DNA of 64,000 nucleotides, from positions 1 through 64,000 of the IMG/VR virus record IMGVR_UViG_3300049740_002954. The stretch is one strand, 5' to 3'. The notes below the pieces were generated by a model that ran no database searches, was not told the origin of the DNA, and saw only the letters and a list, made by a program, of their open reading frames with translations. The position numbers and the translations under genes were made by a program. Shown piece by piece: positions 53,181-62,118 of this stretch (the stretch's first letter is position 1; each line of letters opens with the position of its first letter). The DNA is from a virus.

Positions 53181-53950
53181 TATATTTGTTTCCATTGTTT
53201 AAGTTTTATGTCAGAGTCATTTGTTTGGTCTCCGAACCATTTTTTTGGGCACACTACTTTTTTATTTTTGTTTTGATTTAGCCATGCGCCCCACCAGCTA
53301 AAGCTACTATTTGCTATGATATTATCCTCGCACAGACTCATGTATTTGAGATCTTGTATGTTTGTGTTATTTTCCATAAATATAGATTTTTTAAAATGTA
53401 AATTTTGCTTGCACCAGTTTATGTCGTCTGAGAATATAAATATATTACCTTTGGGCTGAATTATATCAAGTGCTTTATTATAGTAATCAATCGATTGAAC
53501 TGGGTGAACATGTTGAGCTTTTAAATAGTCGTCGCGACGAACATGAATTGAGCAAGAGTTTTTAAAATCAAAATTTTTTGTTTCGGGCCAAAAAAATGAA
53601 TTTATTATTTCGTTTTTTGAATCAGAAAAATATTTTTCGCTTTGCCAGTATCCGTCAAGGATATAGTTTTCTTGCGGGTTGAGCTTTAATTTTTTAAATT
53701 TAAAATCATCAATTATTGTGTGAAAATTTTGTGAGCCTAGGCTTTTAATTAATTTATTATCTGCAACTTTTGCTTTTGTGGATAAAATGTCATTTAATAG
53801 GTAATGCCTTTGTGTGGTTTTGATATAATTAAAGTTTTGATCAAAAAAAGACAGATCAAAAAAGACTTCGTGTTGCTTAGATAGATTTTTACCACAAGCC
53901 CACTGAAAGAGTTGATTGCATAGACCTCCTTGTATTTTAAGTAAAATCAT
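53180..53950 (-). CDS. Alpha-1,2-fucosyltransferase (GT11)
   Basis: 256 residues, typical bacterial GT11 length. Motif I GGLCNQLFQWACGK (8-21; cf. GGLGNQMFQYA), motif II SIHVRRDDYL (about 133-142; HxRRxDY) and motif III NSSFSWWGAWLN (about 212-223). It transfers fucose from GDP-fucose to galactose, creating an H-type (Fuc-alpha-1,2-Gal) epitope. Downstream of GDP-mannose dehydratase in the same operon. Confidence 0.9.
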   Translation of the reverse strand: MILLKIQGGLCNQLFQWACGKNLSKQHEVFFDLSFFDQNFNYIKTTQRHYLLNDILSTKAKVADNKLIKSLGSQNFHTIIDDFKFKKLKLNPQENYILDGYWQSEKYFSDSKNEIINSFFWPETKNFDFKNSCSIHVRRDDYLKAQHVHPVQSIDYYNKALDIIQPKGNIFIFSDDINWCKQNLHFKKSIFMENNTNIQDLKYMSLCEDNIIANSSFSWWGAWLNQNKNKKVVCPKKWFGDQTNDSDIKLKQWKQI

Positions 53951-54560
53951 TTATTTTTCTGTAATTAAAAATTTTAAAATCTTTACTGTAAATTTCATTT
54001 ATTATATCTATAGATTTGGGGCTGAGTGCGTGCGTTTTTTTTGGAGAATTCATTTGATGGGGTAGTTCTTGGGTGATTCCATATTTGATTTGGAATTTTT
54101 TAAAATCTTCATGCAACTTTTCGAATCTAATTATCATATATTCCGGTTCATAATAAAGGTGTTGTGGGGAAAGATGGCAGCCATCAAGTATAGGTTCGCA
54201 CTCAAAAAACTTCGGCAGCTTAGAAACAAAGTCTTCGAATGATTCAATGCGAGGTCGATAGGTGCCGCAAGCATTAAAAAAATGCTTTATTTTTCCGCAG
54301 GAAGTTCCGAAATTATATACAGAAATTAATCTATCATAAGGGTTTCTAATAAACGACACTTTTTCGTAGCTTTCAAAGTTAGGTATGTTTTCCCTCATGA
54401 ATTTTACAGTTGCGTGTTGAGCCCATATTCTATCTTTGCGACCAAAGAAAAAATGCGGGTTAAATGCATGAGAAGAGGTATCATAAAACAGTGATTCTAC
54501 TGATGTTCCGGCGGTTTTCCCTGGATGAAGTAAGATTATTTTTTTATCCTTAATTATCAT
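53937..54560 (-). CDS. Carbohydrate sulfotransferase
   Basis: 207 residues. The PAPS 5'-phosphosulfate loop LLHPGKTAGTSVESLF (10-25; cf. HIPKTAGTS) and the 3'-phosphate motif FIRNPYDRLISVYNF (about 69-83; cf. RNP-x-x-R-x-x-S-x-Y) are both present. It should move sulfate from PAPS to a sugar hydroxyl, acidifying the surface glycan. Overlaps the fucosyltransferase gene by 14 nt. Confidence 0.8.
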   Translation of the reverse strand: MIIKDKKIILLHPGKTAGTSVESLFYDTSSHAFNPHFFFGRKDRIWAQHATVKFMRENIPNFESYEKVSFIRNPYDRLISVYNFGTSCGKIKHFFNACGTYRPRIESFEDFVSKLPKFFECEPILDGCHLSPQHLYYEPEYMIIRFEKLHEDFKKFQIKYGITQELPHQMNSPKKTHALSPKSIDIINEIYSKDFKIFNYRKINDFT

Positions 54561-54566
54561 CTGAGG

Positions 54567-55091
54567 TTAAATTTCATAAGCCACCAAAATATCATTAGGA
54601 GCATGCCCATCTTCATAAGTGAGTTCATATTGAGCGTTTATTTCGTAAAGCTTCTTAAAAATATCATCTTTAAAGAATCCATGTTTTTCGTTAGGCTTTT
54701 CCCAGCATCTCATGTCATCTATAATAATGGTGTGATTTTTTATTTGATGGTTTTTTATTACATCTAGTTCTTGTATTAAAGGCGCCCAAAAATCCCCTAT
54801 ACCTGTATCTCCACAGGAATAATGTCCATCTAGCCAGAAAGTAGATTTGCAATTTATAGATTTTAATATATCAGGCAAAACTTTATAGGAATCTCCGAAT
54901 ATTACTTCTACATTTTTATGATTTTGAAATCTTTGACAGCATAAAGAATAATATTTCGGGGATATCTCTATGGATATTATTTTGCTAAATCCATATTCAA
55001 GCGCTGCAAAAATTCCATCTCCGGTATAAGACCCCGTCTCAATAAATACTTCATTTACGTGGTTTTTAAAAACGTTTCTTTTGTCCTTCAT
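54567..55091 (-). CDS. Class I SAM-dependent methyltransferase-like
   Basis: 174 residues. ETGSYTGDGIFAALEYG (about 18-34) is the SAM-binding motif I, followed by ISIEIS (motif II Glu) and VIFGDSYKVLPD. WLDGHYSCGDTGIG and IIIDDMRCW resemble TylF/sugar-type O-methyltransferases with metal-binding Asp residues. It may cap a glycan; target inferred from neighbours. Confidence 0.65.
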   Translation of the reverse strand: MKDKRNVFKNHVNEVFIETGSYTGDGIFAALEYGFSKIISIEISPKYYSLCCQRFQNHKNVEVIFGDSYKVLPDILKSINCKSTFWLDGHYSCGDTGIGDFWAPLIQELDVIKNHQIKNHTIIIDDMRCWEKPNEKHGFFKDDIFKKLYEINAQYELTYEDGHAPNDILVAYEI

Positions 55092-55096
55092 AATTT

Positions 55097-55789
55097 TTAT
55101 TTTCTTATTTCATTATGATCTTTGTCCAAGGCTAAAAGCCTGGGGGTAAAAGGGGGTTTTAAGCTTTCTCCATAACAATAACCTGGATCTAATATTCTTG
55201 TTGGAGGATTATCAATAAAATATCTATTCATGTGGGATTCGTCGTGCCAAACAGCTATTATATTTTTATTTATGTCTTTATTAATGTTGTTTGATAGGGT
55301 TTCTGACATTTTGATGTACTCTGTAGATTTTCCGCCATTAAACCCTCCTGCAAAATACTGCATATCCTCAAACTCAAAAACGCATGCTAATGAATTTGGG
55401 TCGGTCTCTGGCGTGCCTCGAGTTCCGCAATATCCTGGGTGCTGAGTTGCAACTCTATCGCTTAATATTTCGGGCCCAACAATATCACAAAATTTCATAT
55501 CTGCATCGCAGTAAAACAAATAATCATAGTTTAATAACTTTTCTTTTTTTGATTGAAAAATTTGATACCTGCCTAGCGTCATCCATGGCCAAGGTTTATG
55601 ATTGACCCTAATAATATTGATTTTTCGATCGGACTTGAGCGTTAGGTCATGATGATCTGTGAATAGAATATATTCTACATTAAATTTTGTGAGAAAAAAT
55701 TTATCTGCGCTTTCTATTAGTTGAGTTGCAAAGTCAATATATTTATTTGTTGCAATAATTAGAAGAGCTATTGATTTACTAGCATCCAT
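55097..55789 (-). CDS. GT6 (histo-blood-group ABO-type) glycosyltransferase
   Basis: 230 residues, short soluble form as in bacteria. GT6 landmarks in order: HKPWPWMTLGRYQIF (about 64-78), the D-x-D site YLFYCDADMKF (about 89-99), ATQHPGYCG, YFAGGFNGGKS (about 145-155) and VWHDESHMNRYF (about 181-192), ending LALDKDHNEIRK. GT6 enzymes are retaining alpha-1,3-Gal/GalNAc transferases; bacterial and mammalian members act on H-antigen-like acceptors. GT6 genes are known in a few bacteria and in cyanophage P-SSM2. Confidence 0.88.
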   Translation of the reverse strand: MDASKSIALLIIATNKYIDFATQLIESADKFFLTKFNVEYILFTDHHDLTLKSDRKINIIRVNHKPWPWMTLGRYQIFQSKKEKLLNYDYLFYCDADMKFCDIVGPEILSDRVATQHPGYCGTRGTPETDPNSLACVFEFEDMQYFAGGFNGGKSTEYIKMSETLSNNINKDINKNIIAVWHDESHMNRYFIDNPPTRILDPGYCYGESLKPPFTPRLLALDKDHNEIRK

Positions 55790-56429
55790 ATTTAACCATT
55801 CTTCCTTCTATATCACTGTAATCTTCGGCTTGGATTCCGCATCTTTTAAGTAAATACCATTTATTTTGCAGCGTCTGAAACCGCTTCCAGGTTTGATCAA
55901 TTGCGTAATCCAAGGGGTCGCCTCCTAATTGAAGTTTATTAATAGAGTTTTGTATGTGAGGTTGAATCGTATCGCAAAAATCAATTTTAATTAAGTAAGC
56001 AGAGGTTGTTTGCACTTTGTTAGAAAAAAGAATTATTTCCGAGTCGTCTAAAGGTTTAGCTTTTACAACATCACCGACCGAATCGTTGTAGGAGAGTTGG
56101 CATATATTAAAATCTGAAAAATGAGCATAAAGATATTCCAGTCTTTTGTAGAAACTAGATGAAGATATAATCGGTATAAAATCATCTTCCATAATTAAAA
56201 CTGTTGAATATTTTTTTAATTTACAAATTCTATAGATGTCTAAGTGAGATTGAGCGCAACCAATAGCTCTTAAGCCTGCGCTATCAAAATCAGAGGTATC
56301 TACGGCGTTAAATCTCGTAACCATAGATCGTTCAATGTTTAGAAAAGGTATAACATTTTCGATAAAATGTCTATTCCTGTCTTTTCTCTTTTCTAAATTA
56401 ATATAAAAGCAATGATCGAAATATTTCAT
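55779..56429 (-). CDS. GT25-family glycosyltransferase
   Basis: 216 residues. FDHCFYINLEKRKDRN at the N-terminus, GCAQSHLDIYRICK (about 57-70) and VLIMEDDFIP (about 77-86) are the hallmarks of the LPS beta-galactosyltransferase (LgtB-like) GT25 family. Probably adds galactose to a glycan chain. Overlaps both neighbours by 4-11 nt. Confidence 0.82.
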   Translation of the reverse strand: MKYFDHCFYINLEKRKDRNRHFIENVIPFLNIERSMVTRFNAVDTSDFDSAGLRAIGCAQSHLDIYRICKLKKYSTVLIMEDDFIPIISSSSFYKRLEYLYAHFSDFNICQLSYNDSVGDVVKAKPLDDSEIILFSNKVQTTSAYLIKIDFCDTIQPHIQNSINKLQLGGDPLDYAIDQTWKRFQTLQNKWYLLKRCGIQAEDYSDIEGRMVKYGC

Positions 56430-57079
56430 ATTAAAGCACTAGCTACCGCCATATCTTCGCATCCTCCCATAAGGTTTTTAAAATCCAGAAAAAGATTTTT
56501 TTGCTTTAAGATTTTATCAATTGACTTTTTTCCAAGACAATAACATCCTCCCGCCCAGTAATTCATTGGCCATTTGTTGGCGCCGAGCTTAGATAACAAG
56601 CTCTCTGGCATTACCGAAAGTTTTTTGCTATTAGCCCAGCTTTTAAATTGTTTGACAGTATTTCCCATAATTGGAGTTAGTCCATTGTATTCTCCTATAA
56701 CTCCAGTATTATAATATTTATGTATAAAGTATTCAAAAGAAAAAAGATGGCTGGTTTTATTGTGTCTATTTTCGATAATGTTAGAGTCAATTTTTAAAAG
56801 ATAATCAAAATCAAAAAGCTCCCTGCAGGCTTCAAGCATTTTGTAAGTTTTCATGCATAAGTTATTATAAGATTCTTGCGTATTTAGTTTTAGGCAATTA
56901 CCTTGTAATATGTATTTTTTATTTATTAACGGGTCTGCAAATATATTTAATATTCTATTATTAGAATTGATTGAAACATCTTTATACCAGTTTGTGTCTT
57001 TTAATTTATTTAATGAATCAATATCTTTTTCGCAGGTATATATGCAAATTAATATTTTATTTGTGGATAAAGTAGACAT
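56426..57079 (-). CDS. GT31-like glycosyltransferase
   Basis: 217 residues from ATG 57079 (ATG 57130 lies inside the upstream gene). 'LNTQESYNNLCMKTYKMLEA' then DYLLKIDSNII (about 95-105) and WAGGCYCLGKKS, EDMAVASAL match the order of beta-1,3-galactosyltransferase (GT31) motifs (Y-x-N-L-x-x-K-T, K-D-D-D, EDV). The DxD is partly altered (K-I-D-S-N). Overlaps the next gene by 4 nt. Confidence 0.6.
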   Translation of the reverse strand: MSTLSTNKILICIYTCEKDIDSLNKLKDTNWYKDVSINSNNRILNIFADPLINKKYILQGNCLKLNTQESYNNLCMKTYKMLEACRELFDFDYLLKIDSNIIENRHNKTSHLFSFEYFIHKYYNTGVIGEYNGLTPIMGNTVKQFKSWANSKKLSVMPESLLSKLGANKWPMNYWAGGCYCLGKKSIDKILKQKNLFLDFKNLMGGCEDMAVASALI

Positions 57080-57836
57080 CTTTTCTGTCGTTTTGATATT
57101 TTTTAAATTCGCTGCATACCGGTTCTCCAATAATAAAATTATAATCCCTTAACAAATATCGAAATGCATATTGTCCGCAAAACATGTCTGCAGTATCAAA
57201 CTCTGGGCTACCTATACTTTTTCTGAAAGAATTATATATTTCTAGGAAATTTAAAACTTTATTGCGTTTACCCCCAACAACCCCCATGTTTATGAGATCT
57301 AGATTATTTTGATTCAGCAAGAACCAAACTTTATCATTTAGTTCGAAGTGATTATGAAAAGACATATATGGGAAGTCGCATAACTTAATAGAATCTTTGC
57401 ATAGGAAAAGATCTATATCTTTATAGTCTTCAATTAATTTTGAGGGGTTTTGTACAACTTTTACGTCTGAGCAATCTGTTAGAAATACATTTTCGTATGA
57501 AGTGTTATTTTCAAGATATTCTTCATAGCACATCCATCGGTAGTCTAAGTTTGACCAATTGGATCGCTTTACTTTTACAAAATTAATTTGATCAGTAGAA
57601 TATTCATTTATAAAATCTTTAGATAGCTGATCGTAAAAGATTACCCCTTTGCTACTCGACCTTAAAATTGAATGGTACCATGTTTTTATATAATCAAAAC
57701 TATTTTGATCAACAAAGCCGTTTTCGTTCCTCCCAATAACATGTAAGTCCTGTTCGGAGTTTGGGTGCTTTTTGGAGCTAAAGTAAGATGTTAATACTAG
57801 TGTTTCCACAATAACATTTCTGCCATTTTCTCGCAC
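57057..57836 (-). CDS. Putative GT-A fold glycosyltransferase
   Basis: 259 residues. VFLTDCSDVKVVQNP (about 118-132) gives a D-x-x-D nucleotide-sugar site, and INMGVVGGKRNKVL (about 183-196) matches the acceptor loop of GT-A enzymes; the C-terminus has FCGQYAFRYLL. Not assignable to a CAZy family by eye. Overlaps the Nudix gene by 40 nt, so the true start may be slightly downstream. Confidence 0.6.
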   Translation of the reverse strand: MRENGRNVIVETLVLTSYFSSKKHPNSEQDLHVIGRNENGFVDQNSFDYIKTWYHSILRSSSKGVIFYDQLSKDFINEYSTDQINFVKVKRSNWSNLDYRWMCYEEYLENNTSYENVFLTDCSDVKVVQNPSKLIEDYKDIDLFLCKDSIKLCDFPYMSFHNHFELNDKVWFLLNQNNLDLINMGVVGGKRNKVLNFLEIYNSFRKSIGSPEFDTADMFCGQYAFRYLLRDYNFIIGEPVCSEFKKYQNDRKDVYFIHK

Positions 57837-58189
57837 ATTGGTAGGGGCAAGCAGTTTTTTTCAATTTTAAAATACCCCCACTCAGTATGCTCAAAAGCAT
57901 CTTTCGCCTCTGGTTCTGGAAAGAGCAAGTCTTGCATATCTATTTTAAAGGCGTAAAAATTAGAACTTTGATTAATCGAAAATTCACCAAGAAAATCAAG
58001 AGGTTGACTTAATGCTAGATTTGTCTCTTCATAAACCTCTCTGATCGCTGCTTTCTCAGCCGATTCTCCCCTCTCTATAATTCCGCAAGGAATACTCCAA
58101 AAGCCTTGAAAAGTTTCAAGTTTATAAGATCTTTTTCCCAGTAAACCCATGTTTCCAAACTTAATTAAAACTCCAGCAGCATGCTTCAT
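57797..58189 (-). CDS. Nudix hydrolase
   Basis: 130 residues. Perfect Nudix box: GIIERGESAEKAAIRE then VYEETNL (about 36-58; G-x5-E-x7-R-E-x-x-E-E-x-x). It hydrolyses a nucleoside diphosphate linked to another group; given the neighbours, a nucleotide sugar such as GDP-mannose is possible, as is dNTP or NAD clean-up. Two nt after the nuclease gene upstream. Confidence 0.9.
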   Translation of the reverse strand: MKHAAGVLIKFGNMGLLGKRSYKLETFQGFWSIPCGIIERGESAEKAAIREVYEETNLALSQPLDFLGEFSINQSSNFYAFKIDMQDLLFPEPEAKDAFEHTEWGYFKIEKNCLPLPMCEKMAEMLLWKH

Positions 58190-58190
58190 G

Positions 58191-59267
58191 TTAATTTAAA
58201 AAATCATCAATTTTTTCGCGAGTATTCCAGTGTGGGCAGCCTTCATAGTCTAACTTAATTATCTCATCACCTTCTTCAGGTTCAAGTTCGTGTTTGCAGT
58301 CAATAAAAGCGGTTTTTTTAATATTTCCTTCTGAATCTTTTAATGCGTAATACTCCATAGGTTTTCTATATGGACAAATAAATGCTTTAATGGGTTGGCC
58401 ATTTTTATCTAAAACGGGTTGACCTTTTGAAACCTTGTACCCATCTTTTCCGCAAGCAAGAGGCCCTCCAAAGGTTCCGTCTTTGGGGAAATCTTGTTTT
58501 GCTGCAAAATTACTTTTAGCCGAATTTTCATCAAAATTATCTAAATAATTTTGAAACTGCGTTAATTGGTACTCAAAACCCTCCAACTCTTCGGGTGTAA
58601 TTTTATCCATTCGCAAATAGCCTTTTCCGTAGTTGCCCAGTAAATCTTTATCTAAATCAAATCTTAGAAACAAAAATTCACTCTGCGGGCTAGTTTCAGG
58701 CATCAAGTGTTTAACTGCTAATGAGTATATTAAATTTTGCAAATTATCGGTTATTTCTTTTCCCTTAAAAACAGATTTACTACTTTTGAAATCTCTAATA
58801 ATTACAGAGTTATCCTTGTATACAAAAAGTTTATCTATGTATCCTCTGATTGCATACCTTATGCCTTGTTCTTTTTTTTCTATTTCTAAATCAAAAAATT
58901 GCTCTGATTCTGACTTGATTGGTTTTTCTTCGCTATCACCAAAAAAATCGCACCTCAGTCCGTTTACGATCATCTCGTCAATCAACTCAAGGTTTTCGGA
59001 ATCATTAACCGAAAGCTCTTCAGCTTCTTTTTTGACTTGAGCTGAAACAATTTCTGTATTCCATATTGTCCCCTCCTTGATTATTTTATTAAACTCTCTT
59101 TTATGCTTTGTTCCTAGTAATTCAAATACATTGTGACAAATAGTTCCTCTGCTTGAGCCGTCGTTTCCTGAATCGGGCAGTTTTAGTTTGTAGTTGCACC
59201 AATATGTCCAGCTGCAAGTTTGCGCAGTTTTTATTCTGCTTGCAGACAACTTTGTCATTTCATTCAT
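58191..59267 (-). CDS. RecB/Cas4-like PD-(D/E)XK nuclease with Cys cluster
   Basis: 358 residues. LSASRIKTAQTCSWTYW at the N-terminus, RGTICHNVFEL (His of motif I, about 35-45), GYIDKLFVYKDNSVIIRDFK (about 142-161; catalytic D...DFK) and QNLIYSL (Q-x3-Y). One N-terminal Cys (16) plus three or more C-terminal Cys (FICPYRKP, DCKHE, GCPHWN) could bind an Fe-S cluster as in Cas4/AddB. Likely a 5'-3' or end-processing nuclease for recombination-dependent replication. Confidence 0.8.
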   Translation of the reverse strand: MNEMTKLSASRIKTAQTCSWTYWCNYKLKLPDSGNDGSSRGTICHNVFELLGTKHKREFNKIIKEGTIWNTEIVSAQVKKEAEELSVNDSENLELIDEMIVNGLRCDFFGDSEEKPIKSESEQFFDLEIEKKEQGIRYAIRGYIDKLFVYKDNSVIIRDFKSSKSVFKGKEITDNLQNLIYSLAVKHLMPETSPQSEFLFLRFDLDKDLLGNYGKGYLRMDKITPEELEGFEYQLTQFQNYLDNFDENSAKSNFAAKQDFPKDGTFGGPLACGKDGYKVSKGQPVLDKNGQPIKAFICPYRKPMEYYALKDSEGNIKKTAFIDCKHELEPEEGDEIIKLDYEGCPHWNTREKIDDFLN

Positions 59268-60300
59268 TGGTTATAAGTTTTCTATTTTTTAATAAATTTT
59301 TGGGCAACGATTTATGTATCTGATTTATTTTTTCTAATATAAAAGTTCTTTGCTTTTGTTTGTTGGTAGATGATAATTTATTCTGCCATGTTTTAAAGTC
59401 TTCCGCGGACATTTCTCCGAAATCTTTTTTTATTGGCAGGCATATAGAAATTTGATCTGGACTATAAAAATTTAGTAATTTTAAATAATTTTTGATGCTT
59501 GCATTGAGGCCTCTGTTTTCGGGAGAATTTAAATCATTATTTAACGAAAGCACTATCTCGTCAACGTTTAGCGAAAGTGGCAAGCAGACAAGCTTAGAAG
59601 ATATATCTAAACCAAAAGTAACTAAAACGTTATTGAATCCATTTTGGTTTAAGTTGAGCATATCTCCTATACTCTCTACAAAAATGATTGTTTTTGTTTC
59701 CGCTATAGATTTAAAAACTTCTTGGTTTGAATAAAGAGGGTAAACCCAGTCTTTTTTTCTTCCTATATGTTTCCACTTTGGGCGCCCGCCTATGCTGGTC
59801 ATATCTCTGCCTGAAAAACCATGGATTTGTTTGTGTTCGTTGTGAATAGGGAAAACGAATCTTTTATTTAATTTACCTGCAGTTGCGAAACCTCCTTTTA
59901 GTGAAACTAAAATTTCTTTAGAGATACCTTTGTCAGTGTAAAATTTGTAGTGGGGTAAAAGTTTTGATAGATCTTCTTCTTTATATATTTCTTCCATTTC
60001 TATTTTCTCCTGATTGTACGATTGTCTTACATAGCAGTCTCCAGTATGCTCTTCAGATATATAACCTTTTAAGATTTTTGGGTCATTGGTTCCTAATGTA
60101 ATTTCTATTAATCTTTTAAATGGGGAAAATTTATTATTCTCAACATGATCTTTCCAGACGCCTGAATCTTTATAGATTTGAATTGCTGTTCTATTGTCCC
60201 CATTTCTAAAAATAGCATTAGTCTGCCAATAAGATCCTCTATCGGATAGTTTATAACCTAGACTAATTAATGATTCTTTGATTTTTTCTTGTGAGATCAT
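59260..60300 (-). CDS. DnaG-like DNA primase
   Basis: 346 residues. Core: KRFVFPIHNEHKQIHGFSGR (about 142-161), Toprim IIFVESIGDML (about 191-201) and later LSLNNDLNSPENRG in place of D-x-D. The N-terminal domain that normally carries the zinc ribbon is present in outline (SYWQTNAIFRNGDNR) without Cys. The canonical C-terminal helicase-binding part is short. It makes primers for the helicase/polymerase set and overlaps the helicase gene by 4 nt. Confidence 0.85.
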   Translation of the reverse strand: MISQEKIKESLISLGYKLSDRGSYWQTNAIFRNGDNRTAIQIYKDSGVWKDHVENNKFSPFKRLIEITLGTNDPKILKGYISEEHTGDCYVRQSYNQEKIEMEEIYKEEDLSKLLPHYKFYTDKGISKEILVSLKGGFATAGKLNKRFVFPIHNEHKQIHGFSGRDMTSIGGRPKWKHIGRKKDWVYPLYSNQEVFKSIAETKTIIFVESIGDMLNLNQNGFNNVLVTFGLDISSKLVCLPLSLNVDEIVLSLNNDLNSPENRGLNASIKNYLKLLNFYSPDQISICLPIKKDFGEMSAEDFKTWQNKLSSTNKQKQRTFILEKINQIHKSLPKNLLKNRKLITNE

Positions 60301-61811
60301 ATATTTGGAACTTCATCTAAAAAACTTTCTACAGCTTCAACTCCCTCAGAGTCAATATGATCTACTAGATCTTGCAGGTCACCTCTTTCTTCTAGGCTGA
60401 AATTTTCCATATGAAGATTGATATAGTTTTTTCTTTTTGATCCATCTGGCATTTCAACTGGCTGCAATGCCCTGTGAACGTCTTTACCTAGCCATCTATA
60501 TTTTAGGCATATAAGTTTGTGGGTTCCAAAACCCTCTGGTTCAGACTGTATTTCGTCCATTGTTTTTTGCCGCAAAAGAAATAAGTGCGAGCAGAATTGG
60601 GTGATTTGGTCTGACAGAGACACAATACTCTCATCATCTACTATGTTTTCTGAGTTCCTGTTATTTGTAATTCCTAAACGATTACTTTGAACACTTGTGA
60701 GCATAGCAACACATGGATTATCGTTGAAGCATAGTTCTTTTTGAATAAGCTGTTTGAATTTATCAACCATTCTACCCACCGTTTCCCAGCTACTTGCTCC
60801 ATTCTGTCTTTCGTATGTAGTTTTTATATAATCAAAACTAAAGATCATCTTATTTCCTCGTCCAATTTCTGAGAAATAAAACCTTCGAATTATATTTAAC
60901 ATGCTATCAATACTATGGCCTGCAACATTGTAATAGTAGAATTTTAAATTTTTAATTTTGTTCCAGGTTGACCTTACGCTTTGAACAACTTCTTCTCCTG
61001 CCTGACGCCATCTCCCTGTCTCTAGGAGGTGCATTGGGACTCTTGATATGGCCGAGCATTGTCTGATTATTAATTCTTCTTTGCTCATCTCTCCATTATC
61101 AAAATGAAGGACAGGAACGTTATCGTTTTGACTTGAGACTTTAGTGCAAAAATCCATACAAAATTGTGTTTTCCCAACTCCAGCTCTGGCAACAACTACT
61201 GTAATGTTTCCAGGTCTTAATAGTGACCCATAAAGCTCGTTAACTCTTTGATGTGGGCCCATGAGACCAAATTCATCTATAGGGTTATTCCCTCTTTCTT
61301 CTATAAAGTCTTCCATTTCTTCAAATAGATTTTTCGGCATATCTGACCCAATCTCATATAAGTTAATTTTTGAGTTATGAATTTTATCCGCTTCAGAAAC
61401 TATGTTGTCGAAAGAAGCGCTTGATGGCATGCTTTTCATAGTTTTCGCAACCTCTAACGAGCTATTGTGAATCTCTCTTCTTACTGTTAGTTTTTTAAGT
61501 TCTTTTGCAGATTTTATAACTCCGTCTTGAGATATCTGTCTTAGTGATAAAGCCTTAATATAATCAGATATATTTATATTATCTTCAAACGATATGTTTA
61601 ATGATTTTACTTCTTGAGCCAATAACACTTCATCAAGCGACTCTTTTTTCTCTAAAGACTGGCGTAGTACGCAAAAAATTGTTTTATTTACGCTAGAGTT
61701 TTCACTAAAAAAATCATCTTCATTAATAAAAGATGCGATTAACGGATAAGCGTCTGGATGCTTAATTAAGCCTGCTAGCAGGTGCTGTTCTATTTCGTAT
61801 GAGAATACCAT
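60297..61811 (-). CDS. DnaB-like replicative helicase
   Basis: 504 residues. N-terminal DnaB domain (1-110: EQHLLAGLIKHPDAYPLIAS), RecA-like core with Walker A ARAGVGKTQFCMDF (about 208-221), H1a DNGEMSKEEL, and Walker B MIFSFDYIKT. Unwinds the fork 5'-3'. Transcribed from its own leaderless-type promoter as the first gene of the 61.8-58.2 kb unit. Confidence 0.9.
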   Translation of the reverse strand: MVFSYEIEQHLLAGLIKHPDAYPLIASFINEDDFFSENSSVNKTIFCVLRQSLEKKESLDEVLLAQEVKSLNISFEDNINISDYIKALSLRQISQDGVIKSAKELKKLTVRREIHNSSLEVAKTMKSMPSSASFDNIVSEADKIHNSKINLYEIGSDMPKNLFEEMEDFIEERGNNPIDEFGLMGPHQRVNELYGSLLRPGNITVVVARAGVGKTQFCMDFCTKVSSQNDNVPVLHFDNGEMSKEELIIRQCSAISRVPMHLLETGRWRQAGEEVVQSVRSTWNKIKNLKFYYYNVAGHSIDSMLNIIRRFYFSEIGRGNKMIFSFDYIKTTYERQNGASSWETVGRMVDKFKQLIQKELCFNDNPCVAMLTSVQSNRLGITNNRNSENIVDDESIVSLSDQITQFCSHLFLLRQKTMDEIQSEPEGFGTHKLICLKYRWLGKDVHRALQPVEMPDGSKRKNYINLHMENFSLEERGDLQDLVDHIDSEGVEAVESFLDEVPNI

Positions 61812-61817
61812 AGCAAC

Positions 61818-61846
61818 ATGGTATCAAAAAAGCCTGTTTATGTCAA
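61818..61846 (-). promoter_or_regulatory. Sigma-70-like promoter of the helicase, leaderless geometry
   Basis: TTGACA (61846-61841), 17 nt, TACCAT (61823-61818), 6 nt to ATG 61811. The -35 overlaps the end of the upstream gene. Confidence 0.8.
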
Positions 61847-62118
61847 GAAGTTTCTTCGTCTCCAGGATCTTTTGGGAAATTTAATTCTATTTCTTGTGCA
61901 GAAAGTTGTTCAATGTATTGCTGCATCGCCTGCCTTAAGCCAAGCTCTACAATAGATGATCCTGTTTTTGTTATTATCGAAGGAGTGCCTTGTTGGTTTA
62001 CGTAGGCTAATATAAAACCGCTATCTCCTCCGTTAGATCCGGAGAATTCAAATAATTGAGATAATATACTTTGCGGTATTTCGAATTCACTTAGATTATC
62101 GGGATCAATATTACTCAT
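61843..62118 (-). CDS. Hypothetical protein
   Basis: 91 residues, acidic, beginning MSNIDPDNLSEFEIPQSILS. The centre 'GFILAYVNQQGTPSIITKTG' then a Gln-rich helix. No family. A GTGTA motif (62134-62130) lies 11 nt before ATG. Confidence 0.6.
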   Translation of the reverse strand: MSNIDPDNLSEFEIPQSILSQLFEFSGSNGGDSGFILAYVNQQGTPSIITKTGSSIVELGLRQAMQQYIEQLSAQEIELNFPKDPGDEETS

